Source: Candidatus Aminicenantota bacterium
GTDB lineage: Bacteria; Acidobacteriota; Aminicenantia; UBA2199
NCBI GenBank assembly: GCA_023135565.1
Contig: JAGLSW010000068.1
Coordinates: forward strand, 1-40,514
Reading direction: 5' to 3'
DNA: 40,514 bases
Part shown: piece by piece, positions 1 to 10,700 of the stretch
Numbering within the stretch: position 1 is the stretch's first letter
Layout of the letters: each line of letters starts with the position of its first letter
The notes under the pieces: generated by a model
What the model saw: the letters and a program-made list of their open reading frames with translations, nothing else
Databases searched by the model: none
What the model was told of the DNA's origin: nothing
Position numbers and translations under genes: made by a program

Positions 1-3000
1 CCGGTAAAGACATTACAGACCGGTGAAATCCTGGTGGCCTGCCGGTATATTTCCCCCGGGTATTGGAAAAACCCGGAAGCCACCGAGGAAATTTTCGACC
101 AGGATGAGGAATTGGGGAGAATCTACTGGACCGGTGATTTAGGACGCCTATTAATGGACGGCGGCATCGAATTTTTAGGACGCGGGGATTCCCAGGTGAA
201 AATCAGGGGATTCCGGGTAGAGGTAGGTGAAATCGAGACCTGGTTGTTCCAGCATAAAAAAGTTAAAGAAGCGGTTGTCCTGGCAAAAGAGGATGACCGG
301 GGGGACGCTTATCTATGCTCTTACGTTGTGCCCCACAAGCTGGATACAGGAGAGGAAGATGTGTTAACCATATCGGAAATAAGGGAGTTTTTATCGAAAG
401 AGCTGCCCGATTATATGGTGCCCTCCTATTTAGTCCAATTAAAGGAGATGCCCCTGACCCAGAGCAATAAAATAGACCGCAAAAAATTGCCTGAACCCGA
501 ACACGTTAGGCCTCAGTTGGGTGTGTCCTATGTGGCCCCTGCCGGCGGCCTGGAAAAAGAGATCACCGGCGTCTGGAAAGAAGCTCTTAAATTGGATAAG
601 GTGGGCATAAACGATAATTTTTTCGATCTTGGAGGCACTTCTTTCGATATTTTGAAAGTTTCCGATGGCTTGCATGAAATGTTGGGCAAGGAAATTCCCA
701 TTGTGAATTTGTTCCGGTATCCCACCATCAGTTCGTTTATCGATTACTTAGAAAGCGAGGAAAAAGAAAAACCGGGCGGTGCCGTGAAAATGAAAACGGT
801 CGCGAAACCGCACGCCACATCCTCCGATATAGCGGTAATCGGCATGGCCGGGAGGTTTCCCGGCGCCCGGGATATAGCTGGATTCTGGGAGAATTTGAAA
901 GCGGGCGTTGAGTGTATTTCATTTTTTACCACCCGGGAGTTGGCGGAGCGAGGAGTGGAAAGGGAACTGCTCCAGGACCCCGCCTATGTAAAAGCCAAAG
1001 GCATCATGGAAGGCATAGAATATTTCGATGCTTTTTTCTTTAATTATTCGCCGGTGGAAGCCCGGATGATGGACCCGCAGCTCAGGGTTATGCACGAGGT
1101 CTGCTGGGAAGCCCTGGAGGATGCTGGTTACAACGCCGAAGTTTATGAAGGTTCTATCGGGTTATATGCCGGGAATGCGCCCAACCAGTATTGGTCGGCT
1201 CTGACCTACATCAACCGCAAGGAAGATATAGACACCGCCTTTTTGAATAGCAATTATAGTACGAAAGTCTCATACAAGCTAAATTTAACCGGCCCCAGTT
1301 ATATTGTACAAACCGCCTGTTCCACTTCTCTAGTTGCCATTCACTTAGCCTGTGTGGGATTGCATCTCGGGGAGTGCGATATGGCCCTGGCCGGGGGCGT
1401 GTCTATTTCTCTCCCGGATAAAGAAGGCTATCTTTACCGGGAAGGGATGATTTTATCGCCCGACGGCCACTGCCGCGCTTTCGATGCCGAAGCCGGAGGA
1501 ACCGTTTTCGGCAATGGCGCCGGTATCGTAGTGTTGAAGCGTCTCGAAGACGCCGTCGCAGATGGCGATACTATATCTGCTGTCATTAAAGGTTCGGCGA
1601 CGAACAATGACGGCAGCCGGAAAGTAGGCGTTACGGCGCCCAGTGTGGATGGGCAGGCCGAGGTAATCCGAGCCGCCCATGAAATAGCGCAGGTAGAGCC
1701 GGAAAGTATTACCTATATTGAAGCCCACGGCACCGGCACGGTATTGGGCGATCCCATCGAAATAGAAGCCCTGAAGCTGGCCTTTGGCGCTGATAAAAAA
1801 GGGTACTGTCATATCGGGTCGGTGAAACCCAATGTAGGGCATCTCAACGCGGCTTCCGGGGTGACCGGTTTTATCAAGGCCGTGTTATCGTTGAAACACA
1901 GGCTGCTCCCTCCCAGTTTACATTTCGAGACCCCCAACCCGAAGATCGATTTTGAGAACAGCCCGTTTTCGGTAGTGAAAGAACTGACCGAATGGAAAAG
2001 CGATTCTTCAGCGGCTGGCCGGGACGCAGCCCCGCTTCGAGCCGGGGTGAGTTCTTTCGGCATCGGCGGCACCAATGCGCATGTAGTGCTGGAAGAATGG
2101 GATGATATGAGCCGCTCCGCGGAAGACACAGCAGAGTTCGGAGAAAAAAAAGGGGACAGGCAAAAAAATTACGTTTCCAATAGGTCCGATATGTCCTATT
2201 CGTCCCATCCGGATCCGCGGTTATTGGTATTATCCGCCCGGACTCAGGTTGCCTTACACGAAATGAGCGAAAATTTCGCCCGTCATTTAAAAGAGAATCC
2301 CGGTATAGATCTGGCTGACGCCGCCTATACTTTGCAGTTAGGCAGGAAGGGCTTTATGTACAGGAAAATGCTGGTTTGTTCCAATAAAGAGGAGATCGAC
2401 AACCTGCTTTCCGCGCCGGTTTTTCAAGCCCGGGAAGGCAAGAAAGCCGTTATGTTTATGTTTCCCGGCCAGGGCGCCCAGTATGTAGACATGGCCCGGG
2501 AGCTGTACGAAAGCGAACCCGGTTTCCGGGCGGAAATGGATCGTTGTTTCGAGATATTGAAAGAGTCGGGAACCGACATAAAAGCGATTCTTTACCCGGA
2601 GCAGCAGGAGCAGTCTTCGGCGGATCACGCCTCTAGCCCCGCTTCGTCGGATAAACCCGATAAGCCGGATAAGGCTGATAAGTCCAATAAGTCCTATATG
2701 TCCGATTCAGACACCATTAATAATACTGAAATCGCCCAGCCGCTGATTTTCACCGTGCAGTATGCGCTGGCAAAGCAGTTAATGAGTTGGGGAATCGAAC
2801 CCTATGCCTTGATCGGGCACAGTATCGGTGAATATGCCGCCGCCTGTTTGTCCGGCGTGTTTTCTTTACAAGATGCGTTAGGGTTGGTGGTTTTGCGGGG
2901 CAAATTAATGCAGTCCCGGCCCTCCGGTTCCATGTTGAGCGTGCCCCTGCCCGCGGAAGAGGTTAGCCCCATGTTAAATAAAAAAATATCTTTAGCCGCT

Positions 3001-6000
3001 GTGAATTCTCCCGTTCATTGTGTGGTTTCCGGCGAGCACGAAGATATAGACGCCTTTGCCGGGCAGTTGAAAGAGGCTGGTCATGAAGGCAGGAAACTGC
3101 ACACGTCCCATGCCTTTCATTCGCGGATGATGGAACCCATCCTGGAAGAGTTCCAACAGGCCGTGAGCCGGGTAACCTTGAATAAGCCCGGAATTCCCTA
3201 TATTTCCAATGTCAGCGGCCAGTGGATCAGCGTGGAAGAAGCGCAGGATCCAGCCTATTGGGCCCGGCATATTCGTTCCGCCGTGCGTTTTAACGACGGT
3301 TTCGTAGAACTGTTGAAAAGTGAAAATCCCATTTTCGTGGAAATCGGCCCTGGTCGCACCTTGAGCGCTTTTGTCAGGCAGCATCAAGACAAACAAGAAG
3401 GAATCAAGGTTCTCCACCTGGTAAAGCACCCCAAGGAGAAGGAATCCGACAGCCGTTTCTTATTAAGTAAACTGGGTCAATTATGGCTTTATGGCGTGAA
3501 CATAGACTGGAAACTCTTTTATGCCGCTGAGAAAAGACGGCGAATCCCGCTGCCCACCTATCCTTTCCAGCGGCAGCGTTACTGGCTGGAAGGGAATCCC
3601 TATCAGATAGGCGCGGAACAGTCCATTATGCCGTCGAAAAAGAAGGAAACCGGCGGCAGGAAAGCCGATATGTCCGAATGGTTTTATGTGCCCGCCTGGG
3701 AACAGGCGCTTTTAGCCCAACAGCAGGCTGAGGAGGGAGGTCAACCGGTGACAGGGTTGTTTTTCGGTGATGACAGTTTTCTTTCTTCCCGGTTGTCGGC
3801 GCGCTTACAGCAGGACAATCTCGTTCTGGCCACGGTTCGTGCAGGGAAGGGGTTTGCCGCCTTAAAGGATAATGAGTATACTATCGATCCCGGCAGCGAA
3901 GAGGATTACCTGAAATTGCTGGAAAGCGTAGATTTACCGGAAGAGCTTCCCCTGCGAATCGTGCATATGTGGAATGCGGTCCCCTCAGGTCAGGAGTTTG
4001 AAACCGGAGCCGCAAACCGGGGCTTCGACATATTCGATAAAGCGCAGGAAAGGGGATTTTACAGCCTGCTGAACCTGGGCCGGGCTATCGGCAGGTTAAA
4101 CATGAAACAGCCTGTGGAAATCCTGGTGATAACAAGCGAAGTGCATTCGGTCAGCGGCGAAGAGGAATTATCTCCCGCAAAAACCACTGTGCTGGGAGCG
4201 GTGCAGGTAGTATCCCGGGAATACCCGCAGGTGCAGTGCCGCACCATAGACATCGAAAGCGCCGCCATTTCGGAAGCGGACGAAAGCCTGGTAGAAAATC
4301 TGCTGTCGGAAATACAATCCGGAGTTCCCGACATGCATACCGCGTACCGCGGCGGTCAGCGTTGGAAGCGTACTTTTCAGGCGGAATGGATCGGCCCGGC
4401 GAACCGGGAAGCGGTTATCAAAGAGAAGGGTGTGTATTTGGTCACCGGCGGACTGGGCGGGATCGGATTGGTGCTGGCGGAATTCCTGGCGGAAAGTTAC
4501 AAGGCGCGTTTAATCCTGACCGATTTTTCTCCATTCCCGGCCCGTGAAGAGTGGGAAGAGCGGCTGCAGTCCGGCGGCGAAACCGATCCTATTTGCCACA
4601 AGATAGAGCAAGTGCGGCAGTTGGAATCTTACGGAGCGGAAGTGGCTGTTTACAGCGCCGACGCCGCCGACATGGAGCAAATGGAAACCGTGGTTCGCCG
4701 GGCGGAGGAGAAATTCGGCCCGGTGAACGGGGTGATTCACGCCGCCGGTATTGCCGGAGGCGGCCTGATCCAGATCCGGGCGAAAGAGTTGAGTGAAAAA
4801 GTTTTTGCCCCCAAAGTCAAAGGCACGATCGTGTTGGACGCCATATTTGGGGACAGGCAGTTGGATTTTTTGATGCTCTGTTCATCGATCAGTTCCGTGC
4901 TGGCTCCCGTGGGTCAGGCAGCCTATGCCGCAGCCAATGCCTACCTGAATGCCTATGCCCAACGCCGCACTCTTGCCGGGAAGGGCTTCACCAGCGCCAT
5001 TAGTTGGGACAACTGGAGTCAAGTCGGCATGGCCGTGGATGCCACCGCCCGCTTATCCGGACAGGAGAAGAAGAGAATATCGAATATCGAACAAGGAATA
5101 TCGAATATCGAAGGAATGGAGAAAGGCCCCTCATTGGCTCCCCGCGCCGCGGGGCCCCCTCGCCGCCGGAGGCAAGAAATAGATTACCCCCTGTTTTCAG
5201 GACATGAAACCGAAGGAAACGGGCGGCAGGTTTTCTTCTCCCATCTCGATGTAAAGCAGCACTGGGTATTGGATGAGCACCGGATTGGAGGAAAAGCAGT
5301 GCTTCCCGGTGCCGCGTATTTGGAGCTGGCCCGGGCCGCTTTTGAAACCCACGCGGCGGGTGAAACTTTCGAACTGCGGGACGTTTATTTTCTCAGTCCG
5401 TTGATGGTGGACGAAGCCGAAGGGAAAGAAGTGCTTACCCTGCTGGAAGAATCAGGAGAAGGCTATGATTTTTCGATCGTCAGCCGCCGCGAAGCAGGAA
5501 AGGAAGAATGGAACGAGCATGCCCGTGGCAAAGCCGTCGTGCTGCGGAAACCGGAGTCGAAACCAAAAGCGAAAGGTAAATCGAAAACCAAATCGAAAAT
5601 AGAAGTGAAAACACACGATCTCGACGCGCTCAAAGCGGAATGTGAAGAAACGGTCACCTATGATCCCGCCGCCTACAACGGCGAATCCGGGGCCATGCTC
5701 TTCGGCCCCCGCTGGAACAATGTCAGGCAGGTGGATTACGGTCGGAACCGGTGCCTCGGATATTTGGAACTGCCCGCTGAATTTGCCGCCGAAGTGGACC
5801 ATTATAAATTGCACCCTGCCCTTTTAGATACAGCCACCACGCTGCTGCGGGGCCGGCTGAGCGAAGAGGAAAAAGGCTCTTTCCTACCTTTCTCCTACAA
5901 GCGAATCACCATCAGGGGTGCGGTGCCCGCGGGCGTTTATTGTTATGTTCGCGGGGCGGATGGCGACGGCGCGGCCAAAGGGACGCGGAGTTACCAGGTC

Positions 6001-7719
6001 GCCCTGATGGACGAAAAGGGCCGGGAAATCGTCGCCATAGAAGATTTTACTTTAAAACAGGTAAAACTCGACGCCCCGAAAAACCGACAATTGGCCGCTT
6101 TGAGCAGCGAATCGCTCACACTTCCCGAACAGGGTGAAAATTACTATTTAGGCATTTCCGCAGCCGGGGATTTCTCCAACTTAGAGTACCGGGAGAAACC
6201 GCGCCGCTCTCCCGAAGCCGGTGAAATCGAAATCTTCGTCAAAGCAGCCGGGCTTAATTTTAAAGAAGTGCTGCGGGTGTTGGGCGCTGTAGGGCCTGTG
6301 GCCCCGGAACAGGAATTCGGTTTAGAGTGTTCCGGCGAAGTGGCAGCCCTAGGAAAAGGAGTCGGGAATTTCAAAGTAGGCGACGAAGTCGTCGTTTTCG
6401 GCACATCCTGTTTCAGCTCATACACCACTGTGCCTGCCGCCTCAGCGGTTCGCAAACCGGAGCGCCTGGATTTTGCCGAAGCCGCCTCGATCCCGGTCGC
6501 CTTTATGACCGCTTACCATGCGTTGGTTAAGCTGGCCCGGTTAAAACAGGGCGAAAAAGTGTTGATTCACTCGGCAGCCGGTGGCGTAGGGCTGGCAGCC
6601 GTAGAGATTGCCCGCCACCTTGGAGCGGAAATCTTTGCCACAGCCGGGAATAAAGAGAAACGCGCTTATCTCGGTTCCCTGGGCATCGAGCATGTATTTA
6701 GTTCCCGTGACCTGGATTTTGCCGACGCCATATTGAAACGCACCGGGGACCGGGGCGTGGATGTGGTCTTGAACTCCCTGGCCGGTGATTTTATCGGCAA
6801 AAGCATGTCTGTGCTGGCCCCCTTCGGGCGTTTCGTGGAAATCGGCATCCGCGATATCATGAACGACACGCCTTTGGGCCTGCGTCATTTTTTGAAAGGG
6901 CTGTCTTATTTTGCATTTCAATTATCTTTCGAGCTGCCCGGCATCGAAAAGACCTGGGCCGAGATCATGCATCATTTCGAGATAGGGAATTTTGAACCGC
7001 CGCCCACGGCGGTATTCCCCCGGTCCGGCACAGCCCGCGCCTTCGAGTACATGACCAAAGGCGCGCATATCGGCAAGATCTTGGTATCCAGGAGCGCCGC
7101 CGCCCCCTCGCTGCCCGACCTGAGCGCCGGGGCCAGGGGAGAGGCCGCCGCGGACGATGCCTCTCAGCCTTCGCTGCAAGAGGGCATCTCATCCGCCGAA
7201 GGCGTGGAAATATTCCGGCGCATTATCGCCGGCGAGGAGCATCCTCACGTAGTGGTATCCACCAACGATCTTTTCCAGCGCATAGAGAGGAGCGGCATTG
7301 AGCCGCAGTTGACCGGCGGCGCGGAACCGGCCGCTGCAACTTCTCCTGGGGATCTGATATCGCGGCCTGAATTGAGTACTGCTTACGCAGCGCCGCGCAC
7401 GACTACCGAGAAGAAGTTAGCTGCCATCTGGCAGGATCTGCTGGGGATCGATAAAATCGGCATCGAGGACAATTTCTTCGATCTCGGCGGCACCTCGCTT
7501 AACCTGGTCCAACTCGGCGCCAGGTTAAACGAAATCTTGAATCTCGACAGCCCGGCTACCGTTATGTTCCGCTACCCGACGGTCAAATCTTTCCTGGAGT
7601 ACCTGGAGCAAAAAGATTCCCCGGGCAAGGAAGCTGCCCTGGATAGGGATATCGACGAATCCATGGATGTTTTGGATGAAACCATGGGACTCATGGACTC
7701 TTTTTTAAAAAACGAATAA
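1..7719 (+). CDS. Hybrid NRPS/PKS, 5'-partial: (A)-PCP-KS-AT-KR-[DH-ER inserted]-ACP
   Basis: The frame is open from base 1, so the true start lies upstream; 2572 residues are visible. In order: the end of an A domain (TGDLGR, KIRGFRVE, NKIDRKKLP; to about 165); PCP with Ser214 in LGGTS; KS about 275-705 with C440, H576, H614; AT about 815-1150 with FPGQG, GHSIGEY (S941) and HAFH at 1037-1040, the malonyl signature; KR about 1225-1690 with GGLGGIG and K1605, S1629, Y1642, N1646; DH about 1740-2030 with HRIGGKAVLP (H1760) and HPALLD (D1943); ER about 2040-2370 with SAAGGVG; a KR-tail segment near 2400; ACP Ser2499. Inference: it adds one malonate to an aminoacyl-PCP and reduces it fully, giving a gamma-amino acid. 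The substrate pocket of the A domain is outside the window. The DH and ER sit inside KR rather than before it. The acidic C-terminal helix probably docks to the next protein. Confidence 0.93.
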   Translation, partial: PVKTLQTGEILVACRYISPGYWKNPEATEEIFDQDEELGRIYWTGDLGRLLMDGGIEFLGRGDSQVKIRGFRVEVGEIETWLFQHKKVKEAVVLAKEDDRGDAYLCSYVVPHKLDTGEEDVLTISEIREFLSKELPDYMVPSYLVQLKEMPLTQSNKIDRKKLPEPEHVRPQLGVSYVAPAGGLEKEITGVWKEALKLDKVGINDNFFDLGGTSFDILKVSDGLHEMLGKEIPIVNLFRYPTISSFIDYLESEEKEKPGGAVKMKTVAKPHATSSDIAVIGMAGRFPGARDIAGFWENLKAGVECISFFTTRELAERGVERELLQDPAYVKAKGIMEGIEYFDAFFFNYSPVEARMMDPQLRVMHEVCWEALEDAGYNAEVYEGSIGLYAGNAPNQYWSALTYINRKEDIDTAFLNSNYSTKVSYKLNLTGPSYIVQTACSTSLVAIHLACVGLHLGECDMALAGGVSISLPDKEGYLYREGMILSPDGHCRAFDAEAGGTVFGNGAGIVVLKRLEDAVADGDTISAVIKGSATNNDGSRKVGVTAPSVDGQAEVIRAAHEIAQVEPESITYIEAHGTGTVLGDPIEIEALKLAFGADKKGYCHIGSVKPNVGHLNAASGVTGFIKAVLSLKHRLLPPSLHFETPNPKIDFENSPFSVVKELTEWKSDSSAAGRDAAPLRAGVSSFGIGGTNAHVVLEEWDDMSRSAEDTAEFGEKKGDRQKNYVSNRSDMSYSSHPDPRLLVLSARTQVALHEMSENFARHLKENPGIDLADAAYTLQLGRKGFMYRKMLVCSNKEEIDNLLSAPVFQAREGKKAVMFMFPGQGAQYVDMARELYESEPGFRAEMDRCFEILKESGTDIKAILYPEQQEQSSADHASSPASSDKPDKPDKADKSNKSYMSDSDTINNTEIAQPLIFTVQYALAKQLMSWGIEPYALIGHSIGEYAAACLSGVFSLQDALGLVVLRGKLMQSRPSGSMLSVPLPAEEVSPMLNKKISLAAVNSPVHCVVSGEHEDIDAFAGQLKEAGHEGRKLHTSHAFHSRMMEPILEEFQQAVSRVTLNKPGIPYISNVSGQWISVEEAQDPAYWARHIRSAVRFNDGFVELLKSENPIFVEIGPGRTLSAFVRQHQDKQEGIKVLHLVKHPKEKESDSRFLLSKLGQLWLYGVNIDWKLFYAAEKRRRIPLPTYPFQRQRYWLEGNPYQIGAEQSIMPSKKKETGGRKADMSEWFYVPAWEQALLAQQQAEEGGQPVTGLFFGDDSFLSSRLSARLQQDNLVLATVRAGKGFAALKDNEYTIDPGSEEDYLKLLESVDLPEELPLRIVHMWNAVPSGQEFETGAANRGFDIFDKAQERGFYSLLNLGRAIGRLNMKQPVEILVITSEVHSVSGEEELSPAKTTVLGAVQVVSREYPQVQCRTIDIESAAISEADESLVENLLSEIQSGVPDMHTAYRGGQRWKRTFQAEWIGPANREAVIKEKGVYLVTGGLGGIGLVLAEFLAESYKARLILTDFSPFPAREEWEERLQSGGETDPICHKIEQVRQLESYGAEVAVYSADAADMEQMETVVRRAEEKFGPVNGVIHAAGIAGGGLIQIRAKELSEKVFAPKVKGTIVLDAIFGDRQLDFLMLCSSISSVLAPVGQAAYAAANAYLNAYAQRRTLAGKGFTSAISWDNWSQVGMAVDATARLSGQEKKRISNIEQGISNIEGMEKGPSLAPRAAGPPRRRRQEIDYPLFSGHETEGNGRQVFFSHLDVKQHWVLDEHRIGGKAVLPGAAYLELARAAFETHAAGETFELRDVYFLSPLMVDEAEGKEVLTLLEESGEGYDFSIVSRREAGKEEWNEHARGKAVVLRKPESKPKAKGKSKTKSKIEVKTHDLDALKAECEETVTYDPAAYNGESGAMLFGPRWNNVRQVDYGRNRCLGYLELPAEFAAEVDHYKLHPALLDTATTLLRGRLSEEEKGSFLPFSYKRITIRGAVPAGVYCYVRGADGDGAAKGTRSYQVALMDEKGREIVAIEDFTLKQVKLDAPKNRQLAALSSESLTLPEQGENYYLGISAAGDFSNLEYREKPRRSPEAGEIEIFVKAAGLNFKEVLRVLGAVGPVAPEQEFGLECSGEVAALGKGVGNFKVGDEVVVFGTSCFSSYTTVPAASAVRKPERLDFAEAASIPVAFMTAYHALVKLARLKQGEKVLIHSAAGGVGLAAVEIARHLGAEIFATAGNKEKRAYLGSLGIEHVFSSRDLDFADAILKRTGDRGVDVVLNSLAGDFIGKSMSVLAPFGRFVEIGIRDIMNDTPLGLRHFLKGLSYFAFQLSFELPGIEKTWAEIMHHFEIGNFEPPPTAVFPRSGTARAFEYMTKGAHIGKILVSRSAAAPSLPDLSAGARGEAAADDASQPSLQEGISSAEGVEIFRRIIAGEEHPHVVVSTNDLFQRIERSGIEPQLTGGAEPAAATSPGDLISRPELSTAYAAPRTTTEKKLAAIWQDLLGIDKIGIEDNFFDLGGTSLNLVQLGARLNEILNLDSPATVMFRYPTVKSFLEYLEQKDSPGKEAALDRDIDESMDVLDETMGLMDSFLKNE
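2179..2208 (+). repeat. 9-bp tandem repeat in the KS-AT linker
   Basis: AGGTCCGAT, ATGTCCTAT and TCGTCCCAT are three degenerate copies of the unit found elsewhere in the locus. They are translated as NRSDMSYSSH between the end of KS and the AT linker of the first megasynthase. Confidence 0.65.
2644..2706 (+). repeat. Seven copies of a 9-bp tandem repeat inside AT
   Basis: Seven consecutive 9-mers with consensus AAGTCCGAT encode a Ser/Asp/Lys-rich loop (DKPDKADKSNKS). It sits between the conserved AT segments ILYP and NTEIAQP. The AT at 17429-17455 carries a shorter array at the same point, while the AT at 9540-9590 has none. Confidence 0.85.
5085..5126 (+). repeat. Two copies of a GAATATCGAATATCGAA unit at the KR/DH junction
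   Basis: GAATATCGAATATCGAA starts at 5085 and again at 5106, giving a direct repeat of about 21 bp that is itself built of two ATATCGA steps. It codes RISNIEQGISNIEG. A GC palindrome (CCCCGCGCCGCGGGG, 5140-5154) follows. Together they form a low-complexity insertion of about 100 bp between the KR core and DH. Confidence 0.75.
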
Positions 7720-7740
7720 TGAACAGGAGGCATACATACA

Positions 7741-10700
7741 ATGTTTGAAAAACAGGATAAAAGTACATCACACACAGGTCTTGAAATTGCCGTAATCGGG
7801 ATGGCCGGCCGTTTCCCGGGTGCACGGAACTTACGGGAACTCTGGGAAAACCTCAAGAACGGCGTCGAATCCATCCGTTTCCTCTCCCCTGATGAAGCAG
7901 AGCAAAGCGGGAATTCGCCCGATAGCCCGGATAATCCTAACTATATCAGGGCCGTTTCACTTATCGACGACCCTGACCGCTTCGATTCTTCATTTTTCGG
8001 TTACACGCCCAGGGAAGCGGAAACCATGGACCCCCAGGTGCGGGTATTTTTCGAATGCGCCTGGTCCGCGCTGGAAGACGCCGGTTACGATCCCGGCGTT
8101 TATGATGGCCGTATCGGCCTATACGCCGGCGCGGCGGCCAACTTGCAGTGGGAAACGCAGGCCATGTTAGCCGGGATAGACACCCCGGCCACACGTTTTG
8201 CAGACCGCACTTTGAGCGATAAAGATAATCTCAGCACCCTGGTTTCTTATAAATTGAATTTAACAGGCCCCTCCTTTAATGTTTATACAGCATGTTCCAC
8301 TTCCCTGGTGGCCGTCCATTTAGCCTGCCGCGCCCTTTTGCACGGCGAATGCAAGATGGCTTTAGCCGGGGGCGTCACCGTTTCCCTGACCCGAAGGAAG
8401 GGTTATACATACCAGGAAGACATGGTGGTTTCCCCGGACGGGCGCTGCCGCCCCTTCGACGCCCGGGGCGCAGGCGCTATTTTTAGCGACGGCGTTGGTG
8501 TGGTGCTCTTAAAAAGGCTTAAGAACGCGATTGAAGACGGCGATTTCATACATGCTGTAATCAAAGGCTCGGCCATTAACAATGATGGTATGAGAAAAGT
8601 AGGCTACACAGCGCCCAGCAATGAAGGGCAGATGGAAGTTATCCGGGGTGCGCTTCGCCTGGCCCGGGTAAACCCTGAAACCGTTACTTATGTAGAAACT
8701 CACGGTACAGCCACGCCCCTGGGCGACCCCATCGAAATCGAAGGCCTGAAAATGGCCTTTAACACCTCTAAAAAGCAGTACTGCGCCATCGGTTCGATAA
8801 AATCCAATTTCGGCCATGCGGGCGTTGCGGCGGGTATTGCCGGTTTTCTTAAAACCGTGCTGTGCTTAAAGCATCGCGGCTTGCCGCCCAGCCTCCATTT
8901 TGAAAAGGCCAATCCCAACATCGATTTTGACAACAGTCCTTTTTTTGTGGTGAAAGAACTGACGGAATGGAGAAACGATCCCTTACCGGCTGCCCACGCC
9001 GCGGGTCCTCTGCGGGCCGGGGTTAGTTCTTTCGGTATAGGCGGCACCAATGCCCATGTGGTGCTCGAAGAAGCCCCGCCGCGGGAAACCACCCCGGCGT
9101 CAAAGCAGGAAAATCACCTGTTCTTATTGTCGGCCCGCACCGCCGCGGCCCTGGAAAAGATGAGTCGAAACCTAACAGCCTTTTTGCAAGAAAACCTGGA
9201 AAACCCGGCAATAAGTCCGGCAGACATCTCTTATACGCTTCAAGAGGGCCGCAGGGCCTTTAATCATCGCCTCATGTTGAGCGCAGCTTCCAAGCAGGAA
9301 GCCCTTTCAGCCCTGGAGCCGGAGCCCGGGAAACCCGGTACTGCTTCCGACCGGGTACATACCCATGAGGTGGGGCAAAAACCGGGCATCGTATTCCTCT
9401 TTTCCGGCCTGGGGCCACAGTATGTGGACATGGGCCGGGGACTCTACGAAAATGAACCGGTTTTCCGGGAAGAGATGGACCACGGCTTCGAGATATTAAA
9501 AGGACTCCTGGATTTCGACATCAAAGATATTCTCTATCCCCCGGCAGGTGGAACCGGCAGCGGGCTGGAGCGGACCGAAGTGGCGCAGCCGGCACTTTTT
9601 CTCTTCCAGTATGCCCTGGCCCGCCTGCTGCTAAAATGGGGTGTCACCCCCCGGGCTATGATCGGCTACAGTTTCGGAGAATATGCCGCAGCCTGCATTT
9701 CCGGTGTATTTTCCCTGGCGGATGCCCTAAAGCTCCTGGTAGTTAGAGGCAAATTGATGGAGGAATTGCCGCCGGGCCGCATGCTCAGCGTACCGGCGCC
9801 GGTAAAAGATATCGAACCCCAGCTCGACAGCGAATTAGCGATTGCCATAAACAATGGTTTTTCCTGCGTAATCTCCGGTCCTCTCGCGGTTGTAGATGCG
9901 TTTGAGAGGAAGATGAAAGAAAAGCGTCTCATGTGTATGAAGATTCCTGCTTCCCATGCTTTCCATTCACCTATGACGGAACCCCTGCTGGAAAGGTTTA
10001 CCGGAACCCTATCCAGCCTGTCGCTTTCTGCTCCGCGGATTCCCTATATATCCAATGTCAGCGGAACCTGGATCACCGTGGAACAAGCAGCGGACCCCCA
10101 GCATTGGGCCAACCACCTGAGGCATACAGTCCAATTCGCCGCAGGTCTCGAACAATTGACCGGCGACCCGGATACCCTTTTTGTCGAGATCGGTCCGGGC
10201 CGCGACCTGACCACAATGATCAACCGTTCGATACGCAGGGAAGACAGGCAGCATGCTGTAGATTTGGTTCGTGTCGGCGGGAGAAAAATTTCAGACACCC
10301 GTTTCCTGCTCAATAAAATCGGGCTTATGTGGCTCTACGGCGCATCTGTGGATTGGAAAGCTTTTCACGGCGCAGAGAAGAGGCGGCGCCTGCCCCTGCC
10401 CACCTATCCCTTTGAAGGTCAGCGTTTTATCGTAAAAGATGATCTAATGGAAATGATCCGCCGGTTGAACCGAGAAGAAAGCTCCCCGGCAAAAAAAAGC
10501 GACCCCGCGGATTGGTTCTATGTTCCAACCTGGAAGCGTTCCCTGCCCGGGCAAAACCTTCACCAGGAAACTGCCGGGGAAAAACATTATCTTCTCTTCT
10601 TAGATGAAAATGGCGTAGGAGCGGGTCTATCGGGAAAACTGGAACAAGCGGGTATGAAGGTAACCGGAGTTAGAAAAGGCAGCGCCTACGGTTTTGACGC

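Noticed and set aside
34-36. GTG at 34 as the start of the first megasynthase
   Set aside because: The frame is open back to base 1 and already encodes A-domain sequence (TGEIL), so the gene is cut by the window edge.
2644-2706. CRISPR-like array
   Set aside because: The units are 9 bp, directly adjacent, without spacers, and lie in frame inside an AT domain.
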